DNA of 5,844 nucleotides, from assembly GCA_039927975.1 (NCBI GenBank), contig JBDSTZ010000071.1:1-5844 (forward strand), written 5' to 3'. Below, piece by piece: positions 1 through 5,225 of this stretch. Position 1 is the first letter of the stretch. Each line of letters begins with the position of its first letter. The translations under genes and the position numbers were made by a program. This DNA is from JBDSTZ01 sp039927975. GTDB lineage: Bacteria > Pseudomonadota > Gammaproteobacteria > Burkholderiales > Burkholderiaceae_D. The notes beneath the pieces were generated by a model. That model made no database searches, was not told the origin of the DNA, and was given only the letters and a program-made list of their open reading frames with translations.

Positions 1-81
1 GACGTACAGCGCGATGAACGCCAGGTCGGCCAGCCAGAGCCATTGTTTGCGGGTGTGCAGGATTTGTTCCATTGCCGACAT
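1..81 (-). CDS. N-terminus of a probable membrane protein (partial, cut by window edge)
   Basis: An open frame runs leftward from an ATG at 81 (complement of CAT 79-81) to the window edge, giving 27 codons. It starts MSAMEQILHTRKQ and continues with a tryptophan- and leucine-rich hydrophobic stretch (WLWLADLAFIALYV) that looks like the start of a first transmembrane helix after a short basic, cytoplasmic N-terminus. A second in-frame ATG at 72 (MEQILHTRK) is an equally good start. Neither has a clear Shine-Dalgarno sequence. It is divergent from the Usp-like gene, with about 130 bp between them. The family cannot be assigned from 27 residues. A polytopic inner-membrane protein, such as a GT-C type glycosyltransferase, would fit the neighbourhood, but that is a guess. 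Confidence 0.5.
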   Translation of the reverse strand, partial: MSAMEQILHTRKQWLWLADLAFIALYV

Positions 82-210
82 TATGCCGTGCTTGCAGCGG
101 CGCGGGCACGCAAATCTCGGCCTAAGGGAAACCCGTACGCGTGCACCCGAATTGTGCACCCTGGAAAGGCTACCTACACTTGCATCACTTTCTCGATTTC
201 AATATTTTCC
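82..210. promoter_or_regulatory. Divergent intergenic region with a GTGCAC repeat pair
   Basis: This is the only non-coding stretch between the leftward membrane-protein start and the Usp-like gene. It holds two copies of GTGCACC (141-147 and 154-160), 13 bp apart start to start. GTGCAC is itself a palindrome, so the pair could be a binding site, and the second copy overlaps the proposed -35 box. No convincing leftward promoter was seen. Confidence 0.3.
152..180 (+). promoter_or_regulatory. Candidate sigma-70 promoter for the usp-like/virK-like pair
   Basis: TTGTGC (152-157) and TACACT (175-180) are separated by exactly 17 bp, and transcription would start about 25 bp before the ATG at 211. 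The match is moderate: 3 of 6 bases for the -35 box and 4 of 6 for the -10 box. The position fits the gene start better than the in-frame upstream extension would. Confidence 0.3.
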
Positions 211-720
211 ATGCCCGCCACCCAGCCTCCCCCTGTGACCCAACGCGCCGCGCCCCTGTCCCGCGCGCCGGACGCGCCCCTGGGCGCCGGGTGCCTGCTG
301 CTGCCGGTGCGGCGCGCTACCGATGTGGACGCCGCGCTGCGCCATGTGCAAACGGTGCGCGGCGATGGTCCGCTCAAATTGATCTTTTTGCATGTCGCAG
401 CCGGGGCCACCGGCGCGCCGGGGGTGCACCCGGAAGACGACGAGGCCGGCGCGGCGCTGCTGGCGCACGTGGCGGCGCACTGCGCCCTGTTAGAGCTCAG
501 CTACGACAGCTTCATCGTCGGCGGCGACCCGGTGTTCGCCATTCTCGACACCGCCGAGATGCTCGGCTGCGAGCGCATCGTGCTGCGGCTGGGCCGGCGG
601 CGCGGCCTGCTCAGTTTTTTCTCCCCTGAAACCGTCCGCCAGGTCACGTCGCGCCGCCGCGATGTGCCGGTGGTGCTGGTCGATGCCTATGGCGCCCTGA
701 TCGAAGATTGCGAACAATGA
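211..720 (+). CDS. UspA-like (universal stress protein fold) protein, degenerate ATP-binding loop
   Basis: The product is 169 aa, close to the usual 140-160 aa for one Usp domain plus a proline/alanine-rich N-terminal extension of about 25 residues. The Usp pattern is visible in order: a first strand ending LLLPV (29-33), a helix (DAALRHVQTV), a second strand LIFLHV (57-62) leading into an acidic linker, GGDPVFAILDTAEMLG (104-119) matching the usual G-x-P-x-x-x-I-x-x-A-x-x-x-x family segment, IVLRLGRRRG (123-132), and the final strand VPVVLVDA (152-159). Usp proteins that bind ATP carry G-2x-G-9x-G-[S/T] after the fourth strand. Here that region reads GRRRGLLSFFSPETV, and the last glycine-serine/threonine is replaced, so nucleotide binding is doubtful. 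The ATG at 211 was chosen because the upstream in-frame extension (from 43) has no protein-like composition and overlaps the promoter region. No good Shine-Dalgarno is present. The stop overlaps the next start by 4 bp (ATGA). The physiological role is unknown. Confidence 0.75.
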   Translation: MPATQPPPVTQRAAPLSRAPDAPLGAGCLLLPVRRATDVDAALRHVQTVRGDGPLKLIFLHVAAGATGAPGVHPEDDEAGAALLAHVAAHCALLELSYDSFIVGGDPVFAILDTAEMLGCERIVLRLGRRRGLLSFFSPETVRQVTSRRRDVPVVLVDAYGALIEDCEQ

Positions 721-1727
721 AACCGACCGACCACTCCAGCGTTTTCCAGGCGCGTCTGATGCGCGGCGCGCGCCCTTCGGTGACGATCCGCAGCGGCGCC
801 GACCGGCGCCTGGCGCCGCGCGCCTACTGGCGCGAACTGACCAAGCTGACGCTGCGCGCGGCCTGGCACCGCGGCCACACCGAGGACTGGCTGCGCTTGC
901 TCAATTCGCACCCGGCCTTCAGCGAAATGGTGGCGCACTGCCCGCGCATGCTCTACAAGATTTATCGTCCCTATCTGAGCGGCGCGCTGCCGATGGCGGC
1001 GCGGCTGGCCAGCTTGAGCGCGCATTACGATTGCATCTTCCGGCGCGGCCTGGCGCCGCTGGTGGTGCAGGCCAGCAGCGCGGCGCTGCCGCTGGCGGCG
1101 ATCGACAGCAAGAGCGCGCTCGGCTATTCGATCGACCTGCGCGCGGTCGGCACGCTCGAACGCGAGGGCGAGCTGGTGCTCCAGCTGAGCCTGGACGGTC
1201 AAGCCCTGTACTCGGTCGCCTTTACCTTTTCGGCGCCGGGCGAGGTCAGCATCGGCTGCATCCAGGGCAGCAAGGGCGAGGCCACGCTCGAGCTGATCCG
1301 CCAGGCCACGCGCGAGCTGCACGGTTCGCGGCCGAAGCAATTGCTGGTGGCGCTGGTGGCCCAGCTCGGCCACGCGCTCGGCTGCAGCCGCCTGCGGCTG
1401 GTGTCGAACGCCAACCGGGTGGTGCTGAGCGCGCTGCGCCAGGGCCGGGTGCAGTCCGATTACGACCAGCTGTGGCGCGAGATGGGCGCCTGCGTACGCG
1501 CCGACGGCGACTTCGAACTGCCGTGCGCGCCGCTGGCGGCGCCCGATCTGGCCGAGGTGGCCTCGAAAAAGCGCTCGGAAGTGAAAAAGCGCCATGCCAT
1601 GCTGGCCCAGCTCGAACAGGCGCTGGTGGCGCGCTTTTGCCCGCCCGCACGGACGCCACTCAGCCTGGCCTACGACGCCGACGCGCGCACCGGGGCGGCC
1701 AACCTGGCGGGACGCCAGGCCGCCTGA
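717..1727 (+). CDS. VirK/YbjX family protein (DUF535)
   Basis: The product is 336 aa, typical for the family (about 300-330 aa). Recognisable family blocks are the LLNSHPAFSEMVAHCPRMLYKIYRPYLS segment (61-88), HYDCIFRRGLAPLV (103-116), the LEREGELVLQL and LYSVAFTF strands (147-157 and 164-171), IGCIQGSKG (179-187), ELIRQATRELHGSRPKQLL (192-210), LGHALGCSRLRLVSNANRV (217-235), the SDYDQLWREMGA block (247-258) and the C-terminal SKKRSEVKKRH (283-293). Members include Shigella VirK and Salmonella/E. coli YbjX, linked to virulence, surface-protein localisation and antimicrobial-peptide or envelope stress. The biochemical activity is not established. There is no signal peptide or membrane helix, so a cytoplasmic location is likely. 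The ATG at 717 was chosen over TTG at 708 because GAAGA (703-707) lies 9 bases before it. The ATGA overlap with the Usp-like gene implies translational coupling. Confidence 0.85.
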   Translation: MKPTDHSSVFQARLMRGARPSVTIRSGADRRLAPRAYWRELTKLTLRAAWHRGHTEDWLRLLNSHPAFSEMVAHCPRMLYKIYRPYLSGALPMAARLASLSAHYDCIFRRGLAPLVVQASSAALPLAAIDSKSALGYSIDLRAVGTLEREGELVLQLSLDGQALYSVAFTFSAPGEVSIGCIQGSKGEATLELIRQATRELHGSRPKQLLVALVAQLGHALGCSRLRLVSNANRVVLSALRQGRVQSDYDQLWREMGACVRADGDFELPCAPLAAPDLAEVASKKRSEVKKRHAMLAQLEQALVARFCPPARTPLSLAYDADARTGAANLAGRQAA

Positions 1728-1756
1728 GGCGCGGCGCCAGGCCACCCGAGGCGGGC
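1713..1756 (+). repeat. 22 bp imperfect tandem duplication across the virK-like stop codon
   Basis: Copy 1 is 1713-1734 and copy 2 is 1735-1756. They are directly adjacent and match at 18 of 22 positions, both starting CGCCAGGCC and sharing GAGGCG. The TGA stop (1725-1727) lies in copy 1; the matching position in copy 2 is CGA (1747-1749). The second copy is non-coding. Confidence 0.7.
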
Positions 1757-1775
1757 GGCGCGACCCGCGCTCGCT

Positions 1776-1781
1776 TATAAT
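1776..1781 (+). promoter_or_regulatory. -10 box for trhO
   Basis: A perfect TATAAT lies at 1776-1781 in otherwise very GC-rich DNA. The -35 region at the 17 bp spacing (1753-1758, GGGCGG) matches poorly, so an activator or a weak basal promoter is possible. Transcription would start near 1788, about 30 bases before the ATG at 1819. The ATG at 1780 overlaps this box and so should not be the translation start. Confidence 0.5.
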
Positions 1782-1818
1782 GACGGCTCTTTTGTCCGCC
1801 ACAACCGCCTCCGCCGCC

Positions 1819-2754
1819 ATGTCCGCCGCCACCTCCCACGTCAATATCGCCGCCTATAAATTCATCACCTTCGACAACACCGAGGAGATGCGCCCGACTT
1901 ACCAGGCGCTGTGCAAGGAACTGGGCCTCAAAGGCACCATCCTGCTCACGCCCGAGGGCATCAACCTGTTCCTGTCGGGGCCGCGCGAAAAGATCGACCA
2001 TTTCCTCGCCTGGCTGCGCAGCGACTGGCGCTTCGCCGACATCATGGTCAAGGAAAGCTATTCGGAAGAACAGTCGCACAAGCGCATGCTGGTGAAGATC
2101 AAGAAGGAGATCATCACCATGCGCATGCCGCTGATTAAGCCGGAGCTCGGCCGCGCGCCGGCGGTCAACCCGACGACCCTCAAACGCTGGCTCGACCAGG
2201 GCCACGACGACGCCGGCAAGCCGGTGGTGATGGTCGACACCCGCAACGCCTTCGAGGTCGACGTCGGCACCTTCGACAACACGATCGATTACCGGATCGC
2301 CAAGTTCACCGAGTTCCCCGAGGTGATAGAGGCGAACAAGGCGGCGCTGGCCGACAAGACCGTGGTCACCTTCTGCACCGGCGGCATCCGCTGCGAAAAG
2401 GCGGCCATCCACATGCAGAACATCGGCTACGACAGCGTGTACCAGCTCGAAGGCGGCATCCTGCAGTATTTCGAGGATGTCGGCGGCGCCCACTACAAGG
2501 GCGACTGCTTCGTGTTCGACTACCGCACCGCGCTCAACCCAAAGCTGGAACCGACAGTGACGGTGCAGTGCTTCGCCTGCCGCGCGGTGGTCACGCCGCG
2601 CCAGCAGCTCGACGCGCGCTATGTGTACGGCGAGTCGTGCCCGCACTGCGCCGAGGACAATGTCGAGGACAATGTCGAGGACAATGCCGAAGATAAGGCA
2701 GCGGATAAGTCAGCCGCGGCGACCGACGGTGTGCCCGGCACGGCCGCGCCCTGA
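1819..2754 (+). CDS. trhO: tRNA uridine(34) hydroxylase, rhodanese-domain protein TrhO (YceA/UPF0176)
   Basis: The product is 311 aa. TrhO hydroxylates U34 of certain tRNAs with O2 to give 5-hydroxyuridine, the first step towards cmo5U or mcmo5U wobble bases, in the cytoplasm. Seen here: an N-terminal domain with YKFITFDN (13-20), LGLKGTILLTPEGINLFLSG (35-54), and VKESYSEEQSHKRMLVKIKKEIITM (77-101); a rhodanese domain with VVMVDTRNAFEVDVGTF (136-152) and the active loop CTGGIRCEKAA with catalytic Cys186; and a C-terminal CFAC/CPHC pair (Cys251, 254, 274, 277) that probably binds zinc. After this the protein ends in 33 acidic, low-complexity residues outside the conserved fold. The start at 1819 was chosen because the upstream in-frame ATG at 1780 lies within the TATAAT box and encodes only an Ala/Thr/Ser-rich stretch. 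There is no clear Shine-Dalgarno. It appears to be a single-gene unit. Confidence 0.92.
   Translation: MSAATSHVNIAAYKFITFDNTEEMRPTYQALCKELGLKGTILLTPEGINLFLSGPREKIDHFLAWLRSDWRFADIMVKESYSEEQSHKRMLVKIKKEIITMRMPLIKPELGRAPAVNPTTLKRWLDQGHDDAGKPVVMVDTRNAFEVDVGTFDNTIDYRIAKFTEFPEVIEANKAALADKTVVTFCTGGIRCEKAAIHMQNIGYDSVYQLEGGILQYFEDVGGAHYKGDCFVFDYRTALNPKLEPTVTVQCFACRAVVTPRQQLDARYVYGESCPHCAEDNVEDNVEDNAEDKAADKSAAATDGVPGTAAP
2653..2712 (+). repeat. 12 bp tandem repeat encoding an acidic tetrapeptide tail in TrhO
   Basis: Five adjacent 12 bp units start at 2653, 2665, 2677, 2689 and 2701. They encode EDNV, EDNV, EDNA, EDKA and ADKS. The first two are identical (GAGGACAATGTC), the third differs by one base, and the last two have diverged further. 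The unit length is a multiple of three, so gain or loss of units keeps the frame. Confidence 0.85.
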
Positions 2755-2779
2755 GCGCTAGGGTTCGAGCCCGCGCGGC
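2743..2779. terminator. Inverted repeat at the trhO/gtrA-like convergence, possible bidirectional terminator
   Basis: GCCGCGC (2743-2749) and GCGCGGC (2773-2779) form a perfect 7 bp stem around 23 bases. A nested CCCT (2749-2752)/AGGG (2760-2763) pairing is an alternative inner hairpin. Both stop codons, TGA 2752-2754 and the complement of CTA 2758-2760, lie inside. There is no T-run on either side, so this is not a textbook intrinsic terminator. It is the only candidate structure between the two convergent genes. Confidence 0.35.
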
Positions 2780-3153
2780 TTGAATATCCAGCGCCGTCCC
2801 AGATAGAAGCCGTTGATCGCGACCAGCGGCAGCGACACCAGCTTACCCAGCAAGGCTGCGCCGCCGAGGGCCTGGGCGGCGCCGACCAGCGCGATGGTGA
2901 TCAGGTAATTGAGCGCCACCAGGCACAGAAAGCGCAGCAGCGTGGCCGCGCTGGTGAGACTGTTGAAGGTCACCCTGGCGTGGAAGGCGTAGTTCACCAG
3001 CAGGCCGGCGAGAAAGCCCCCCGAGGCGGCCGCCAGCGAACCGGCGCCGCGCAGCAGCAGCACTTGCATCAGGCCGATGTCGACCAGTGCGCTGAGCGCG
3101 CCGCCGGCGATAAACACCAGGAACTGGGCCGACAGGAGCGCCGGCCTAGCCAC
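2758..3153 (-). CDS. GtrA-like membrane protein (putative lipid-linked sugar translocase)
   Basis: The product is 131 aa, the standard length of GtrA family proteins, with four predicted membrane helices at about 9-34, 38-57, 71-93 and 98-119. The family shows an Asn...aromatic...basic...Phe pattern after helices 2 and 4. Here these are NYAFHARVTF (54-63) and NGFYLGRRWIF (114-124), which supports the call. GtrA proteins are thought to flip undecaprenyl-phosphate-linked sugars across the inner membrane for O-antigen, teichoic acid or lipid A modification. The start is GTG at 3153, inside the last codons of the upstream glycosyltransferase (8 bp overlap), with no Shine-Dalgarno. Translation probably depends on coupling. 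The first in-frame ATG would remove helix 1. The substrate is unknown. Confidence 0.85.
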   Translation of the reverse strand: MARPALLSAQFLVFIAGGALSALVDIGLMQVLLLRGAGSLAAASGGFLAGLLVNYAFHARVTFNSLTSAATLLRFLCLVALNYLITIALVGAAQALGGAALLGKLVSLPLVAINGFYLGRRWIFKPRGLEP

Positions 3154-4126
3154 CGGCCACGCGCCGCGCGAGTTTCTTGTGGAGCGGGCGGGTCGGCACC
3201 GCCGCGATATCGCTGGAAATGAAGGCCAGGATCAGTTGCACGCCCATCAGGACCGGCAAGGCCGACAGCATGACGGTGCCGGCCGGGGTTTCGTGGCCGG
3301 CGCGCGCCGACGCGACCCAGTGGATGCCGCCATAAATCACCCCGAACAGGAACAGCAGCACGCCGAGCGGCAGTTCGATCGAGGCCAGCGTCATGTTGCG
3401 CAAGTAGTAATTGTAGAACAGCCGCTTGATGAAGTTGCGCGCGTGCTTGCCGAGAAATTCGGTCGCCACGCGCGAAATCTTCAGGTTGCTGACCTCGTCG
3501 CCGTAATGGGCGTCCATCGGCACGTCGACCACCACCGCGTGCAGCGTATTGAGGCGAAACAGCATGTCGGTTTCAAAGAAATAGCGCCGGCTGATTTTAG
3601 CGAACGGCAAGTGCCGGGCCGCGCTGGCGTGGATCGCGGTATAACCATTGGTGGGGTCGAACAAGTCCCAGTAGCCCGAGGACAGCTTGGTCATGAGCGA
3701 GAGAATGGCGTTGCCAAACAGCCGCAGCGGCGGCATGGCGCCGATCTTTTCGAGGTTGAAGAAGCGGTTGCCCTTGGTGTAGTCGGCCTCGCCGGCCAGG
3801 ATGGGCGCGACGAATTCGGCCAGCAGCGCCGGATCCATCTGGCCGTCGCCATCGATCTTGACGATCACCGCCATGCCGGCCTCGATCGCGGCCTGGTAGC
3901 CGGTCATGACGGCGCCGCCGACGCCCTGGTTGACGCTGTGGGTGATCACGCGCACGCGCGGATCGCGGCAGTGCTCGCTCACCAGCGCGCCGGAGCCGTC
4001 CGGGCAGCAATCGTCGACCACGAAGATGCGCGCCACTTCCGGACCGATGCGTTCGAGCACGCCGAGAATCTGGCCCGTAACCCGATAACTGGGAATGACG
4101 ATCGCGATGGCGGACTGGCTTGGCAT
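3146..4126 (-). CDS. Family 2 glycosyltransferase with two C-terminal membrane helices (polyprenyl-phosphate sugar synthase type)
   Basis: The product is 326 aa. The GT2 (GT-A fold) domain spans about residues 7-240: IAIVIPSYRV (7-16), VVDDCCPDGSG (36-46), NQGVGGAVMTGYQAAI (66-81), the metal/nucleotide-binding KIDGDGQMDP (90-99), DPTNGYTAI (157-165) and FETDMLFRL (184-192). Two hydrophobic segments follow (about 248-270 and 283-305), with a basic tail. This resembles dolichol/undecaprenyl-phosphate hexose synthases (DPM1/GtrB-like), which move a sugar from a nucleotide donor to the lipid carrier at the cytoplasmic face. The adjacent GtrA-like gene fits a synthase-flippase pair. The ATG has a strong Shine-Dalgarno, GGAGGG (complement of 4135-4140), 8 bases upstream, so the start is secure. 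Which sugar is used cannot be read from the sequence. Confidence 0.88.
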   Translation of the reverse strand: MPSQSAIAIVIPSYRVTGQILGVLERIGPEVARIFVVDDCCPDGSGALVSEHCRDPRVRVITHSVNQGVGGAVMTGYQAAIEAGMAVIVKIDGDGQMDPALLAEFVAPILAGEADYTKGNRFFNLEKIGAMPPLRLFGNAILSLMTKLSSGYWDLFDPTNGYTAIHASAARHLPFAKISRRYFFETDMLFRLNTLHAVVVDVPMDAHYGDEVSNLKISRVATEFLGKHARNFIKRLFYNYYLRNMTLASIELPLGVLLFLFGVIYGGIHWVASARAGHETPAGTVMLSALPVLMGVQLILAFISSDIAAVPTRPLHKKLARRVAGG

Positions 4127-4155
4127 GCTGCGTTCCCTCCACTTAGAAGAACAAC

Positions 4156-4184
4156 ATTATTGCTGAATTTGCAGCGAAACCCAA
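4156..4184 (-). promoter_or_regulatory. Candidate sigma-70 promoter for the glycosyltransferase/gtrA-like unit
   Basis: On the minus strand, TTGGGT (complement of 4179-4184) and AATAAT (complement of 4156-4161) are exactly 17 bp apart. The -10 box matches consensus at 5 of 6 bases and the -35 box at 3 of 6. Transcription would start near 4149, leaving a leader of about 23 bases that includes the good Shine-Dalgarno. Confidence 0.45.
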
Positions 4185-4221
4185 GCGAATCGGCCAATCT
4201 CGGCGCCGGACCTGCGCCACT

Positions 4222-4233
4222 GTCGCGCGCGAC
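4222..4233. repeat. 12 bp perfect palindrome
   Basis: GTCGCGCGCGAC reads the same on both strands. It overlaps the position where the -35 box of the rightward promoter would fall (4231-4236), so it could be an operator. CG-rich palindromes also arise by chance in GC-rich DNA. Confidence 0.4.
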
Positions 4234-4250
4234 GCTTCCGTGAGGCCCGA

Positions 4251-4259
4251 TGCTATAAT
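4251..4259 (+). promoter_or_regulatory. Extended -10 promoter for the polysaccharide export operon
   Basis: TGCTATAAT combines a perfect TATAAT (4254-4259) with the upstream TG of an extended -10 element, which can work without a good -35 box. The -35 position (4231-4236, GACGCT) is indeed poor. The predicted start near 4266 gives a leader of about 160 bases to the chosen ATG. Confidence 0.55.
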
Positions 4260-4424
4260 TGTTGACGTTAATGTAATATGACTGCCAACGCATCGCTGGC
4301 GCGCCACCGGGGCCTGCATGGCACAGTGCGTGCAGCGCAGCCCGTTGGCTCGCCAAGACTCCAGCGGCGCGGCGACGGCCGATTGTTCCGCCCCTTCGCG
4401 ACACAATGGTCTCTCAGCACACGC

Positions 4425-5225
4425 ATGATTAGTTTCCCTATGCTCAACAGCGTCTGGCGTTATCGCGGCTTTATCCAGGGCAGCATCCAGCGCGAATTCC
4501 AGGCCAGGTACCGCAATTCCCTGCTGGGGGCGGCATGGACCATCCTCAATCCGCTGTCGATGATCCTGGTCTACACGGTGATTTTTTCCAAGGTGATGGG
4601 CAACCGCCTGCCGGGCGCCAGCTCGGCCTTCGGCTACAGCATCTACCTGTGCGCCGGGGTGCTGACCTGGGGCTTGTTCGCCGAGATCACCACCCGCAGC
4701 CAGGGGGTGTTCCTGGAAAACGCCGGGCTGATGAAAAAACTCCAGTTTCCGCGCATGTGCCTGCCGCTCATCGTGGTGGCCAACGCCGGCATCAATTTCG
4801 CCATCATCTTCGGCCTGTTCAGCGCCTTCCTGCTACTGTCGGGCAACTTCCCCGGCTGGGTCTACCTGGCCGTGTTTCCCGTGCTGCTGGTGCAAACCCT
4901 GTTCGCCATCGGGCTTGGCATCATCCTCGGCGTGCTCAATGTGTTCTTTCGCGATGTCGGCCAGTTCTTCACCATCGTGCTGCAATTCTGGTTCTGGCTG
5001 ACCCCGGTCGTCTACCCGGTGGCCGCCCTGCCCGCCGCCGCCCGCGCGCTGCTGGTGTGGAACCCGATGGCCGCGCCCATCATGGCCTACCAGAGCATCC
5101 TGGTGCACGGCGAGGCGCCGGACTGGCGCACCCTGTTGCCGCTGCTGGCGATCGGCCTGGCCTGCTGCCTGTTCGGCTTGCGCCTGTTCCGCAAGCGCGC
5201 CGGCGAAATGGTGGACGAACTCTGA
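4425..5225 (+). CDS. ABC-2 type polysaccharide/O-antigen export permease (Wzm-like)
   Basis: The product is 266 aa, typical for Wzm/KpsM/TagG permeases (about 255-280). It begins with an amphipathic N-terminus and the family segment SIQREFQARYRNSLLGAAW (20-38). About six membrane helices follow, at roughly 35-56, 70-88, 112-137, 148-171, 180-200 and 236-254. Hallmarks seen are FLENAGLMKKLQFPR (96-110), the conserved NVFFRDVGQ (172-180), and the WLTPVVYP (191-198) segment. It would form the inner-membrane channel that exports a lipid-linked polysaccharide with the ATPase encoded next. The frame is open back to an ATG at 4278, but that extension is Arg/Gln-rich and unlike the family. ATGs at 4425 and 4440 are both plausible, and neither has a Shine-Dalgarno. 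The stop overlaps the next start (TGATG). Confidence 0.9.
   Translation: MISFPMLNSVWRYRGFIQGSIQREFQARYRNSLLGAAWTILNPLSMILVYTVIFSKVMGNRLPGASSAFGYSIYLCAGVLTWGLFAEITTRSQGVFLENAGLMKKLQFPRMCLPLIVVANAGINFAIIFGLFSAFLLLSGNFPGWVYLAVFPVLLVQTLFAIGLGIILGVLNVFFRDVGQFFTIVLQFWFWLTPVVYPVAALPAAARALLVWNPMAAPIMAYQSILVHGEAPDWRTLLPLLAIGLACCLFGLRLFRKRAGEMVDEL

Larger units (their letters stand above)
4127..4424. promoter_or_regulatory. Divergent regulatory region between the glycosyltransferase and ABC export units
   Basis: This roughly 300 bp stretch has no supported gene. It has two A+T-rich patches (about 4141-4165 and 4253-4280), each carrying a -10-like box, one for each direction. Between them is a GC-rich segment with a 12 bp perfect palindrome (4222-4233). 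The right part (about 4281-4424) would be the transcribed leader of the export operon. I see no RfaH ops/JUMPStart element (GGTAGC-type core) in it. Confidence 0.5.

Noticed and set aside
1728..1738. GGCGCGGCGCC palindrome after the VirK-like stop as a terminator
   Set aside because: The arms leave a one-base loop and there is no T-run. It is better explained as part of the 22 bp tandem duplication.
687..1844. 385-codon open frame on the minus strand opposite the VirK-like gene
   Set aside because: It is a shadow of the GC-rich codon bias of the VirK-like gene. The product is rich in Arg, Gln, His and Ala with no recognisable motif, while the plus strand encodes clear family blocks.
1660..2646. 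328-codon open frame on the minus strand opposite trhO
   Set aside because: It is an antisense shadow. The trhO frame carries the intact rhodanese loop and cysteine pairs.
3077..4243. 388-codon open frame on the plus strand opposite the glycosyltransferase
   Set aside because: The composition is His/Arg/Gln/Asp-rich and lacks hydrophobic core patterns. The minus-strand GT2 motifs and strong Shine-Dalgarno are decisive.
4262..4267. TTGACG as a -35 box for a second promoter
   Set aside because: No -10-like sequence lies 16-18 bp downstream (4285-4290 reads ACGCAT).
4278..4424. N-terminal extension of the permease from the ATG at 4278
   Set aside because: The 49 residues are Arg/Gln/Ser-rich and unlike Wzm-type N-termini. 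The ATG is only about 12 bases after the predicted transcription start and has no Shine-Dalgarno. It is kept as an alternative in the leader finding.
4406..4432. Eight-codon open frame (MVSQHTHD) overlapping the permease start, possible leader peptide
   Set aside because: There is no Shine-Dalgarno, and a frame this short occurs easily by chance. Nothing in the codon content suggests attenuation.
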